Source of the DNA: Iningainema tapete BLCC-T55
GTDB lineage: Bacteria; Cyanobacteriota; Cyanobacteriia; Cyanobacteriales; Nostocaceae
DNA: 64,000 bases
Assembly (NCBI RefSeq): GCF_014698965.1
Contig: NZ_JACXAE010000110.1
Span: 1 to 64,000 of the forward strand
Reading direction: 5' to 3'
The notes below the pieces were generated by a model. The model searched no databases, had not been told where the DNA came from, and saw nothing but the letters and a program-made list of their open reading frames with translations. Within the stretch, counting starts at the first letter, position 1, and each line of letters starts with the position of its first letter. Positions 43,999 to 53,076 of this stretch are shown one piece after another. The position numbers were made by a program, and so were the translations under genes.

Positions 43999-45273
43999 AT
44001 GTCCTTAACTACTGAACTAACAAAGCTAGAACCAAAAAGATTACCTTTAATTCCTAACTATCCACCTTTTCGACAATGGAAAAAAACTACAGTCGAGGAA
44101 ATGTTAGGAGAAAAACCAATCAACATTTATTTACACATTCCCTTCTGTACCCAAAGGTGTGCTTTTTGTTACTACAAAACCGTTGACTTAAAAGAAAGAC
44201 CAGAAGTCGAAGGGTATGTAGCTACTCTGTGTAAAGAAATCGAGATGGTAGCAAAAAGATTTCATTTAAGCCACAGACAAGTTGCTTCCATCTATTTTGG
44301 AGGTGGAACCCCTTCGCTATTAAAAGAGCATCATTTCGAGCGGCTAGTTGAGTGCCTTCATCAAAATTTCCGGATTGAAAATCCCCAGTTTACTGTTGAA
44401 GCTGAACCTCTAACCGTTTCAGAAAGCAAAATGAATACCCTGATTAAATTGAAAGTTAATCGTCTCAGTATGGGGGTGCAATCATTTTGCGATGACATTA
44501 TTAAGCTCAGCGGACGGGGACATGACGAAAAACAGGCTTTTAGAGCTATAAAAATTGCACAGCAAGCAGGTGACTGGTCGATTAATATCGATCTGCTCAG
44601 TGGATTAGCAGGAGAAACTGAAGAAACCTGGACGCGGAGTGTAGAATGCGCTCTTTCAACAGGAGTAGAAAGTATTACCGTTTATAAGATGGAAGCTTTT
44701 TCCAACACAGAATTTTATAAGTCTGGAGTGAGAGAAAAAACTTTAGAATTACCATCTGATGAGCAAGAATTGAAATTCATGCAATACGCGATGAAGCAGT
44801 TTGAGAAAGTCAATTATTTGCCGTGGAGCTTTTTTACCTTTACAAAAAATGGTCACTATATCAATCAGTACACCAAGAATATTTTTCAAGCAACAGACCT
44901 TTATGGTTTTGGCGCATCAGCTTATGGGGTTTTGGGTGACACACTACTTCAAAATACCAGCGACTTAGAAAAATATACAGCCACTGTGGAAGCAGGTGAA
45001 ATTCCTCTAGCGCGGGGCTATCGTTTAAATAGCTTAGAGCAAATGATGCGAGAGGTATTGTTAGAAATGAAGCTGCTTTGTCTGGATTTAGGAGATTTTC
45101 AAAAGCGGCATGGTTTCAAGTTAGAGTCATTATGCGCCCCAACTCTTAGACAACTTGAGTTAGAAGGATTTATTTCTGTATCAGAAAAAGAGATTAAGTT
45201 AACATCAACAGGAATTCTTTATGGAGACTACGTAGGACAAACTTTAGTTGATTGTTTGAAGAAAATGTGTTGA
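43999..45273 (+). CDS. HemN/HemW-like radical SAM enzyme
   Basis: 424 aa. The N-terminus has HIPFCTQRCAFCYY with the iron-sulfur ligands Cys50, Cys54 and Cys57, then IYFGGGTPS and NIDLLSGLAGET, typical of the coproporphyrinogen-oxidase-like branch. The C-terminal HemN-type domain (about 330-424) is also present. True HemW or HemN genes lie in heme or housekeeping contexts. This one sits in an acyl-carrier/condensation cluster, so a biosynthetic role such as methyl transfer, cyclopropane formation or C-C bond change is more likely. The precise reaction is not readable. Confidence 0.85.
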   Translation: MSLTTELTKLEPKRLPLIPNYPPFRQWKKTTVEEMLGEKPINIYLHIPFCTQRCAFCYYKTVDLKERPEVEGYVATLCKEIEMVAKRFHLSHRQVASIYFGGGTPSLLKEHHFERLVECLHQNFRIENPQFTVEAEPLTVSESKMNTLIKLKVNRLSMGVQSFCDDIIKLSGRGHDEKQAFRAIKIAQQAGDWSINIDLLSGLAGETEETWTRSVECALSTGVESITVYKMEAFSNTEFYKSGVREKTLELPSDEQELKFMQYAMKQFEKVNYLPWSFFTFTKNGHYINQYTKNIFQATDLYGFGASAYGVLGDTLLQNTSDLEKYTATVEAGEIPLARGYRLNSLEQMMREVLLEMKLLCLDLGDFQKRHGFKLESLCAPTLRQLELEGFISVSEKEIKLTSTGILYGDYVGQTLVDCLKKMC

Positions 45274-45316
45274 GATGACTAAGTAATTACAAATCATTTT
45301 TTCTGGAGGTAATAAG

Positions 45317-46561
45317 GTGAGAATTGCTATTTGCTCTCTCTCCCAATTTACTTATATTGCTGAGTTTTGTGATGCGGCACAATGTTTAAATGAAAAGCAT
45401 GAAGTTTGCTATTTTTTGGGATTTTATTGTCAAAATTCCATTAGGTTATTGGAGCAGAAAAATCTGTCTTATCAAGTTGCTATGGATGAGCAGGTAGATA
45501 TTACATCTATGTTAACAATTCCCGCAACAGCAAAATATGCGTATGAGATATTTAAAAGTTATTTCTTTAAACATGCGGAAGTGATGCTGCCATATCTCAT
45601 TAAAGCTCTTAAAGCTTGGAAACCTGATTTAATTTTGTCTTATTTTCGAGATTATGCAGGTATGACAGCGGCAGAGATTTTAGATATCCCAATGGTATCT
45701 TTTGGCAGCGCTGGTTCAGTTTTCCGAGTTGAAGGAATAGATCCTCCATACGGTTCAGGCGTTAGTAGAGAAGCGCCTAAGCGACTATTACAATTGATGT
45801 GGAAACTCCATCACGAATTCAATCATAAACTGGATTGGGTATATAATGAAACAATCAGACGACCCTATGGACTTGATGATGCTCATAATGTTAGTACTCT
45901 CCACTCAAACAAACTCTTCTTACTTTCAACAATCTCGTCTTTAAGCAATAAATACTCTCAGGAACCGCCATACATAAAATATGTTGGTCCGCTTTTTTCG
46001 GGGAAAGTTAAATCACGAGAAATTGATGACACTGATGCGATCGCCTATATCAATTCTCTGCCACAACCTAGAGTTTTTATGGTTCTTGGCACTACCCATG
46101 CCGAACTAATAATTGAGAAATGTCTCGAAGCACTGTTAGCTTTTCCTGGTAGCGTTATTGTGAGCTTAGGAGGTAAAACAGTTGCTCATATTAGTTCGCT
46201 ACTCAAAAGCAAAAACGTAACATGGAGTCCTTTCTTCTCTGATTTGAATCAAGTCTTAAAACTAGTAGATGCTGTGATTACAGTAACTGCACCTAAAACA
46301 GTTTTAGCTTCACTTGCAGTAGGTAAGCCTTTAATATGTTTACCACAACAAGGAGAGCAATACGAACTAGCGTATCGACTTCAGTCACTTGGCGTTGGTG
46401 AAATACCTTGTCCAAAGCGTTGGGATGCTCAGGCATTTGCATTTATTACTGAGCAGGTAGCCACCGAGTCAAAATATATCAAAGCTGCCTCTATTTTACA
46501 GGCAGAAATTGAACAAAGTGGAGGAATAAGTGAAGTGGTTAAGGCAATTGAAGCTTTGTAA
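45317..46561 (+). CDS. GT1-like glycosyltransferase (UGT/MGT type)
   Basis: 414 aa from GTG 45317, preceded by CTGGAGGT. The GT-B enzyme follows the pattern of small-molecule glycosyltransferases. The C-domain has PRVFMVLGTTHAELI, then NVTWSPFFSDLNQVLKLVDAVITVTAPKTVLASLAVGKPLICLP and QQGEQYELAYRL, the nucleotide-sugar site of the GT1 family. Such enzymes normally decorate lipids, terpenoids, polyketides or peptides rather than polysaccharides. Its place between the radical SAM and condensation genes supports glycosylation of a small product or lipid. Confidence 0.82.
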   Translation: MRIAICSLSQFTYIAEFCDAAQCLNEKHEVCYFLGFYCQNSIRLLEQKNLSYQVAMDEQVDITSMLTIPATAKYAYEIFKSYFFKHAEVMLPYLIKALKAWKPDLILSYFRDYAGMTAAEILDIPMVSFGSAGSVFRVEGIDPPYGSGVSREAPKRLLQLMWKLHHEFNHKLDWVYNETIRRPYGLDDAHNVSTLHSNKLFLLSTISSLSNKYSQEPPYIKYVGPLFSGKVKSREIDDTDAIAYINSLPQPRVFMVLGTTHAELIIEKCLEALLAFPGSVIVSLGGKTVAHISSLLKSKNVTWSPFFSDLNQVLKLVDAVITVTAPKTVLASLAVGKPLICLPQQGEQYELAYRLQSLGVGEIPCPKRWDAQAFAFITEQVATESKYIKAASILQAEIEQSGGISEVVKAIEAL

Positions 46562-46596
46562 AAATTATCTTTATTCTTAATAATAAAACAGATTTT

Positions 46597-49359
46597 ATGA
46601 AATACCCTTTTTCTGAAATTACTAACGACAATGATTTGAGCCAGAACCATTCAGAAAAAACTCCTTCAGATTTTTGGAAAGCTGTGAGGACTAACATTAA
46701 ATTAAAGCATCAGACTCCGATCATTAAACCCGTTTCACGAGATGGAAACTTACCTCTTTCCTTTGGACAGGAAAGACTATGGTTATTCGATCAGTTGCAA
46801 CCCGGTAGTTCTATCCATAATATGCGTGCTGCTTATCGCCTCCAGGGTTTACTCAACATCGCCGCATTGGAGCAGAGCTTTGTGGAAATTGCGCGACGCC
46901 ACGAAATTTTGCGCACCACTTTTCCGGTTATAGATGGACAACCAGTTCAAGTCATCTCAAAAGATATCGCCTTGAAACTTCCAGTGGTAGAACTCCAAGA
47001 ACTCCCTACTTCTCAACAAGAGATTAAAGTTCAACAGCTCATCACTGAGGAGAGCGATCAATCTTTCGATCTTGCAAGTGGACCATTATGGCGCGTCAAA
47101 CTTCTACGCCTAGCCGAAGAAGAACACGTCTTACTCCGGACAGTACACCATATTATCTTTGATGGCTGGTCTTATGGCGTGTTCATGCGGGAGGTGGCAG
47201 TACTCTACGAAGCCTTTTCTACAGGTTCGCCTTCTCTGCTTCCTGAACTCCCAATCCAGTATGCCGATTTTGCTCAATCGCAACGGCAGTGGCTTCAAGG
47301 TGAGATGCTAGAGTCTCACCTTGACTATTGGAAGCAGCAACTGAGCGGCAGTGTTCCAACCTTAGAGTTGCCCATCGACAATCTACGTCCGTCAGTCCCA
47401 ACTTATCGAGGAGCAAGTCAATCTTTGGTGCTATCGGAGACTCTCACTAAAGCTGTTAAAGCACTGAGCCATCAAGAAGGAGTTTCTTTGTTCGTCACTT
47501 TGCTCACAGCGTTTAAGTCCTTGCTCTACCAATATACGGGACAGAAAGATATGATTGTCTGTTCATCCGTCGCTGGTCGCCATCGAGTCGAAACCAAGAA
47601 GTTAATTGGGTACTTCAATAATTTAGTTGTGATGCGTACTGACTTATCTGGAAACCCAAGTTTTCGGGAGCTAATGAGTCGAGTTAGCCGAGTTAGCTTA
47701 GGAGCCTACCAACACCAGGAGTTGCCTTTTCAAAAGCTAGCGGATTTCCCCAATTTAGTTCGCACACCACTGCATCGAGGGATGTTTGTCTTACAGAATA
47801 CTCCTCCTCAACCTTTAGAACTAGCAGATATAGCCGTAAGTCACTTGGATGTGGGGACGGAGGTGGCGAATTTTGATTTATTCTTATCTATGGAAGAGAA
47901 AGGGGAAGGACTGAGGGGGGTACTTTACTACAAGACAAACCTGTTCAATTCCACTACCATTACCAGTATGCTGGAAAATTTCCAGATCTTACTGGATTTT
48001 GTTGTTCAAAGCGATCGCCACCTCAGTGACTTACCACTTTTAGCATCAGAAAAATTACCTCAATTAATTAACACCCTCGGAGCGCCTGAGCAAAACACAC
48101 AAAACTCAGAAGATTCTTTTGTCGTAGTCACTCAGGATGAATTAGAACTGCAATTGATCAAAATTTGGGAAAAAGTTTTAGGTATCCAACCTATTCGAGC
48201 GCGAGACAATTTCTTTGAGTTGGGAGGGCATTCCCTGGCAGCTGTACGCCTCTTCACAGAAATTGAAAAAACCTTCGGCAAAAATCTGCCCCTAGCTACC
48301 CTTTTCCAAGCAGCGACAGTGGCAGAACTAGCTCAGATTATTCGTCAAAAAGACTGGTTAGCACCTTGGTCATCCTTAGTAGCCATTCAACCACATGGTT
48401 CTCAACCGCCTTTATTCTACATCCATCCAGTCGGTGGCAATCTGCTCGTGTATCGAGATTTAGCACTTTCTCTCGGTTGTGATCAACCAGTTTATGGTCT
48501 GCAAGCCAAAGGACTTGATGGGAAATTTGTTCCCATTACTAATATTATGGAGATGGCAGACCACTACATTACCCAAATACGTAGTATCCAACCTCATGGT
48601 CCTTATTTTCTCGCTGGATTATCTAGTGGAGGGATGGTAGCTTGGGAAATGGCTGTGCAGTTCGTTGCCCAAGGTGAGAAAGTCGCAATGCTGGCTTTAT
48701 TTGATACTCCTGGTTCAGGATATCCCAAGCTGTTGCCACCAATTCCCAGATTTTTCTCAGTTTTAAATTGGGTAGTGCTTGATTTTCTCAGTATGCCCAT
48801 CACACTTTTAGCGAAGTTAAAACAATTGGGAGTTAAATATACATTGGCAAAGATTCTCGGCAGATGGGGGATGTTCTCGTTACTTGATGAGGATAACCAA
48901 ATTCAATATCTGAACGTGCAAAGCCAAATGAGACGCTCCATTGATGGGTACAAAAGCAATTCTAGTCAGGGAAATTTTTGGAAAAAGTGGCTCAATTTTT
49001 TCACCATCTTTCTGTTAAAAAATTCTTCTAAGTCTTACTACGCTAATACATTCGCTGGTGGACTATACTATGATGCTATTAGTTATTTACCAACAGCGCT
49101 GCAAAAGGTTCAACAAGCTAACAGGCAAGCCGGAGAATCTTATACACCGCCAATCTATCCTGGTCACGTAATTTTGTTTCGTGCCAGTGAGCGCCCTCCT
49201 GGTATTTACCGCGATCCGCAACTAGGCTGGGGTGGTATGGCAGAGGGGGGAATGGAAATTTATGAGATTCCCGGCGATCATACATCAATTATGAAATCAC
49301 CACTGTTAGCTGCACAATTACGGGCTTGCTTAGAAATTGCTCACAAAGGTGAAGTATAG
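46597..49359 (+). CDS. NRPS-like protein: condensation, carrier and thioesterase domains
   Basis: 920 aa. A condensation domain (~50-480) has LSFGQERLWLFDQL and the active site HHIIFDG (184-190). A peptidyl carrier domain (~510-590) has FELGGHSLAAV with Ser546 for phosphopantetheine. A type I thioesterase (~600-910) has FYIHPVGGN, GLSSGG with nucleophile Ser676, and a late IPGDHTSIM histidine. There is no adenylation domain, so the carrier must be loaded by another enzyme, such as the one at 42221, or accept a transferred acyl group. It could join an acyl chain from the free ACP to an amine or alcohol and release the product. Confidence 0.93.
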   Translation: MKYPFSEITNDNDLSQNHSEKTPSDFWKAVRTNIKLKHQTPIIKPVSRDGNLPLSFGQERLWLFDQLQPGSSIHNMRAAYRLQGLLNIAALEQSFVEIARRHEILRTTFPVIDGQPVQVISKDIALKLPVVELQELPTSQQEIKVQQLITEESDQSFDLASGPLWRVKLLRLAEEEHVLLRTVHHIIFDGWSYGVFMREVAVLYEAFSTGSPSLLPELPIQYADFAQSQRQWLQGEMLESHLDYWKQQLSGSVPTLELPIDNLRPSVPTYRGASQSLVLSETLTKAVKALSHQEGVSLFVTLLTAFKSLLYQYTGQKDMIVCSSVAGRHRVETKKLIGYFNNLVVMRTDLSGNPSFRELMSRVSRVSLGAYQHQELPFQKLADFPNLVRTPLHRGMFVLQNTPPQPLELADIAVSHLDVGTEVANFDLFLSMEEKGEGLRGVLYYKTNLFNSTTITSMLENFQILLDFVVQSDRHLSDLPLLASEKLPQLINTLGAPEQNTQNSEDSFVVVTQDELELQLIKIWEKVLGIQPIRARDNFFELGGHSLAAVRLFTEIEKTFGKNLPLATLFQAATVAELAQIIRQKDWLAPWSSLVAIQPHGSQPPLFYIHPVGGNLLVYRDLALSLGCDQPVYGLQAKGLDGKFVPITNIMEMADHYITQIRSIQPHGPYFLAGLSSGGMVAWEMAVQFVAQGEKVAMLALFDTPGSGYPKLLPPIPRFFSVLNWVVLDFLSMPITLLAKLKQLGVKYTLAKILGRWGMFSLLDEDNQIQYLNVQSQMRRSIDGYKSNSSQGNFWKKWLNFFTIFLLKNSSKSYYANTFAGGLYYDAISYLPTALQKVQQANRQAGESYTPPIYPGHVILFRASERPPGIYRDPQLGWGGMAEGGMEIYEIPGDHTSIMKSPLLAAQLRACLEIAHKGEV

Positions 49360-49555
49360 TTACGCAGGGAAAAAAACCAAATAAATATAAATAGTTAATA
49401 AAGATAATTCAATTTAGCAGAAATTTTCCTGTCAGCACAATTGAGTAAAGAAGTAGTGATCTGAGTGAAGCTGTATAGCTAGCTACTAGCAGGTAAAGGA
49501 TATTACCTCACCCAAACGTACTCGTAGGCATAGTCGGAAAAGTTAGAAAAAGTAA

Positions 49556-50614
49556 ATGAAAGTACTAGTTACAGGTTCAAGTGGTTTAATTGGCTCAGAA
49601 GCGGTTGAATATTATGACCGTGAGGGTCATCATGTGATTGGTGTAGATAATAACATGAGAGCTACATTCTTCGGCGATCAAGGGGATACTACCTGGAATC
49701 TCCATCGTTTGCGGGAATGTACCAAGAACTTTGAACACAGAAATATTGACATTCGCGATCGCCAAAGCATTTTTGAGTTATTTCAAGAGCATCCTTTCGA
49801 CTTGATTATTCATTGTGCTGCTCAACCATCTCACGATAAAGCTTGTCAAATCCCCCTTTTAGACTTTGAAGTTAATGCTTTAGGCACTGTAAATTTACTA
49901 GAGGCAACTCGTCAATTCTGTCCTGAAGCAGTATTCATTCACATGAGTACAAACAAAGTCTATGGTGATGCTCCTAACGAAGTACCGTTGATTGAGACAG
50001 AAAAACGATTCGACTACGCTCAGCCAGAAGATTTTAATGGAATCTCCGAGGAGTGTCGCATTGATAGATGTTTACACTCTCTGTTCGGTGCTTCCAAAAC
50101 TGCTGCCGATGTGGTTGCTCAAGAATATGGTCGCTACTTTGGCATGAAGGTGGCAATATTTAGAGGTGGTTGTCTAACTGGACCTTCTCATTCTGGTGTT
50201 GAGCTGCATGGGTTTCTATCATACTTGGTGAAGGTAGCAGTTAGTGGTGGTACTTACAAAGTATTTGGCTACAAAGGCAAACAAGTAAGAGACAACATTC
50301 ACAGCTACGACGTGATTCAAGCATTTGAGGCATACCGACACAATCCCAAACCAGGTGAAGTTTACAACCTTGGCGGTGGTCGCGCAAACAGTGTATCAAT
50401 TTTAGAAGCGTTTGACCTAATTGAAAGTTTAACGAACCGAAAGGTGGATTGGATCTACATCGACCAAAACCGTATTGGCGACCACATTTGCTACATCTCC
50501 GATCTCAGCAAGATGAAGTCTCATTTCCCGGAGTGGGGAATTACCAAGAGTCTCAAAGATATTCTTCAGGAAATAGTAGAAGCTCAACATCAGCAGCAAT
50601 ATGTTAAAAGTTAG
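49556..50614 (+). CDS. SDR nucleotide-sugar epimerase, CDP-paratose/tyvelose-epimerase-like
   Basis: 352 aa. [11 protein letters not shown] (5-15) binds [22 protein letters not shown] (130-138) and [12 protein letters not shown] match the extended SDR group that epimerises C2 of CDP-paratose and related sugars. In place of the catalytic Tyr of the Y-x-x-x-K pair the protein has Phe177 (SLFGASK, Lys181). This may define a subfamily with another acid-base residue or a different reaction. A 196-base spacer precedes it, so a new transcript may begin here. Its 3' end overlaps the next gene by 14 bases. Confidence 0.82.
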   Translation: MKVLVTGSSGLIGSEAVEYYDREGHHVIGVDNNMRATFFGDQGDTTWNLHRLRECTKNFEHRNIDIRDRQSIFELFQEHPFDLIIHCAAQPSHDKACQIPLLDFEVNALGTVNLLEATRQFCPEAVFIHMSTNKVYGDAPNEVPLIETEKRFDYAQPEDFNGISEECRIDRCLHSLFGASKTAADVVAQEYGRYFGMKVAIFRGGCLTGPSHSGVELHGFLSYLVKVAVSGGTYKVFGYKGKQVRDNIHSYDVIQAFEAYRHNPKPGEVYNLGGGRANSVSILEAFDLIESLTNRKVDWIYIDQNRIGDHICYISDLSKMKSHFPEWGITKSLKDILQEIVEAQHQQQYVKS

Positions 50615-51863
50615 TGACAAAAGTGTTGGCTTAGAGCGTAGTCAAAGCAGCGATCGCAAGATTATGCTGTTTGACCTAGTAATTGATGGTCATCACGCTG
50701 GTTATATTTACCATTTAATTCGCTTTTGGGGTGAACAAGAATTACCAGGAACTCTATATGTAGTCGTAGCGCCTAAGTTTATTCAACAACATACAGATGT
50801 TGTTGATTTGGCGGCTAAATACGGTAATCGAGTGAAATTGATGCCAATTACTGTTGCAGAAGAAGCTGCCCTTGTACCTCAATCAAATTATTTGCAGAGG
50901 AAAATTCATTATTTGCAGCAGTGGAGGTTATGTCGTTCTTACGCTCAGTCATTGTCAGCAACTCATTGCCTGATCATGTTCTTTGATACGTTTGCCATAC
51001 CCATAGCTGTTGATGGAAAATTTCCCTGCTCTTTTTCTACTATCTACTTCAGACCAACTTTCCATTACCATAAATTTGAAAAATACAAACCCAGTGGGAA
51101 AGAAAGGTTACAGGAATGGCTTGATCAACTGTTGCTATCATTAATATTACGTCGTAAACAGTTGCAAATTTTGTTTTGCCTCGATCCGTTTGCATTGAAA
51201 GATTTGGAGCGGTTTAATAGCGCAGTCAAAAAGGTATATTTACCAGATCCAGTACAGACATATAATGATTCACTAATATCATTAGAGCAATTGAAAGAGA
51301 AATTAGGTATTGATGATAGTAGGAAAGTGTTTCTCTTCTTTGGTAGCATATTTGAACGTAAAGGAATAAATCAGTTACTCGACGCAGTTGCCCTACTTTC
51401 ACCTGATGTTTCTCAGAAACTCTGCTTGTTATTGGTAGGTGAGATTGATCCGGGAATAGAACCAAAAATTAGAGCCAGGATCAATCATATTACTCAATCT
51501 TTGCCAGTGCAAATTATTACACATAACCAGTTTATTCCGGAGCGGGAAATTCAAACATACTTTCAAGTTGCAGATGTGATTCTTGCTCCGTATCAAAAGC
51601 ATATTGGGATGAGTGGAATTTTAGTCAGGGCAGCGGCGGCACAAAAGCCTGTATTATCTTCAGATTATGGGTTAATGGGAGAAATTGCTCGACGATATCA
51701 ACTTGGTATAACACTTGACTCAACTATACCTGCAGAAATTGCTCAAGGCTTAACTCAATTATTACTTGAATCTACAGAAATTGGCGATCGCACAAAAATG
51801 AAGTCTTTTGCCCAGCAGAATTCAGCCGAAAATTTCGCTAGTGTAATTTTCCAACATATCTAA
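50601..51863 (+). CDS. GT4-like glycosyltransferase
   Basis: 420 aa from ATG 50601, overlapping the epimerase gene. After ~20 variable residues, [20 protein letters not shown] starts the GT-B N-domain. The second half shows [22 protein letters not shown] and [27 protein letters not shown], a GT4 donor region with a less common SGIL variation of the EX7E site. It resembles the protein at 39755. The role is sugar addition in the cytoplasm, with sugar unknown. Confidence 0.78.
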   Translation: MLKVSDKSVGLERSQSSDRKIMLFDLVIDGHHAGYIYHLIRFWGEQELPGTLYVVVAPKFIQQHTDVVDLAAKYGNRVKLMPITVAEEAALVPQSNYLQRKIHYLQQWRLCRSYAQSLSATHCLIMFFDTFAIPIAVDGKFPCSFSTIYFRPTFHYHKFEKYKPSGKERLQEWLDQLLLSLILRRKQLQILFCLDPFALKDLERFNSAVKKVYLPDPVQTYNDSLISLEQLKEKLGIDDSRKVFLFFGSIFERKGINQLLDAVALLSPDVSQKLCLLLVGEIDPGIEPKIRARINHITQSLPVQIITHNQFIPEREIQTYFQVADVILAPYQKHIGMSGILVRAAAAQKPVLSSDYGLMGEIARRYQLGITLDSTIPAEIAQGLTQLLLESTEIGDRTKMKSFAQQNSAENFASVIFQHI

Positions 51864-51876
51864 AAGAAAAGATTTG

Positions 51877-53070
51877 ATGATTAGTACAATTACAGAAAAT
51901 CAGGCAGAGAAACTCACAAATAATCTTCGCGTTGCGTGGCTTTTACCTACTATACATGGAGGCAGCTATTGGCATCCACTATTCAGCGAATTTACCAAAA
52001 TTTTTCCCCAAACAACTATATATACTGGTCGTTGGGATGGCTTTGCAGCGGGTTTTGAAAACTCTTTTAATATTGAACTAGTTGGAAAGACAAAGTTTTT
52101 TATCATAACTCCATCAGAGGAATCTTATCCTCGTGGCTTTATGTATGTTTCTCCAGCTATTATTGGTAAACTCCTGCGCTTCAAACCAAAGGTAGTATTT
52201 GTTAATGGTTTTTCTGGCTGGACGATGTTGGCGTTACTTCTCAAACCCCTAATGAAGTGGCGATTAATCATTGCTTATGAAGGTAGCTCACCAAATGTAG
52301 ACTATCGCAACTCACCTACTCATTTATTCTGGCGCAGAAAGATAGTTGAGTTTACTGATGCTTTTATTACAAACTCTCAAGCCGGCAAGAAATATCTAAG
52401 TGAAATTTTGGGGGCAAAGCAAGATAAAATTTTTGCTAGACCTTATGAAGTACCAACTTCAAAAGCAATGTTAAAGCTGGAAAAAAATAATGAATTAAAC
52501 CAGCAAAACTTACAGCAACCTATATTTTTATTTGTTGGACAGTTAATTCGTAGAAAAGGGTTACATAGATTGCTAGAGGCTTGCGCGATTCTGCGACAAC
52601 AAGGATATACTAATTACACATTGATAGTCATTGGTCAAGGTTCAGAAAGAGAAAGACTAGAGAGGCTTACTCAAAAATACGAATTAGAACAAACTGTAAA
52701 GTGGGTAGGATGGGTTGATTATAGCCGCATTGGAGATTATTTCCAACTAGCAGACGTTTTTATTCTTCCTACTTTAGAAGATACTTGGGGCATGGTTGTA
52801 CTTGAAGCAATGTTATTTGGTAAGCCTATTCTTTGTTCTAAATGGGCAGGGGCAGTAGAAATGATTATTCCAGAAGAAAATGGTTATATCTTTGATCCAC
52901 ATGCTCCAGAAGAAACAGCTAAATTAATGCGCTGTTTAATTGATAATCCTCATCTCATTACTTCTATGGGACAGAAATCTCAAGAATTAATTGCTAGTCA
53001 TACATCTCAAACAGCAGCAGAATATATCGCTCAAGTTACATCATATGTGTTAAAGCAAATCAAAACTTAG
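51877..53070 (+). CDS. GT4 glycosyltransferase (tandem pair, copy A)
   Basis: 397 aa from ATG 51877; a TTG one codon earlier is also in frame. RVAWLLPTIHGGSYWHPLFSEF and TTIYTGRWDGFAAGF begin a GT-B fold. LFVGQLIRRKGLHRLLEACAIL and FILPTLEDTWGMVVLEAMLFGKPILCS are clear GT4 donor-site marks. The next gene encodes a protein of the same design along its full length, pointing to a local duplication. It should transfer one sugar during repeat-unit assembly. Confidence 0.88.
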   Translation: MISTITENQAEKLTNNLRVAWLLPTIHGGSYWHPLFSEFTKIFPQTTIYTGRWDGFAAGFENSFNIELVGKTKFFIITPSEESYPRGFMYVSPAIIGKLLRFKPKVVFVNGFSGWTMLALLLKPLMKWRLIIAYEGSSPNVDYRNSPTHLFWRRKIVEFTDAFITNSQAGKKYLSEILGAKQDKIFARPYEVPTSKAMLKLEKNNELNQQNLQQPIFLFVGQLIRRKGLHRLLEACAILRQQGYTNYTLIVIGQGSERERLERLTQKYELEQTVKWVGWVDYSRIGDYFQLADVFILPTLEDTWGMVVLEAMLFGKPILCSKWAGAVEMIIPEENGYIFDPHAPEETAKLMRCLIDNPHLITSMGQKSQELIASHTSQTAAEYIAQVTSYVLKQIKT

Positions 53071-53076
53071 GTATTT

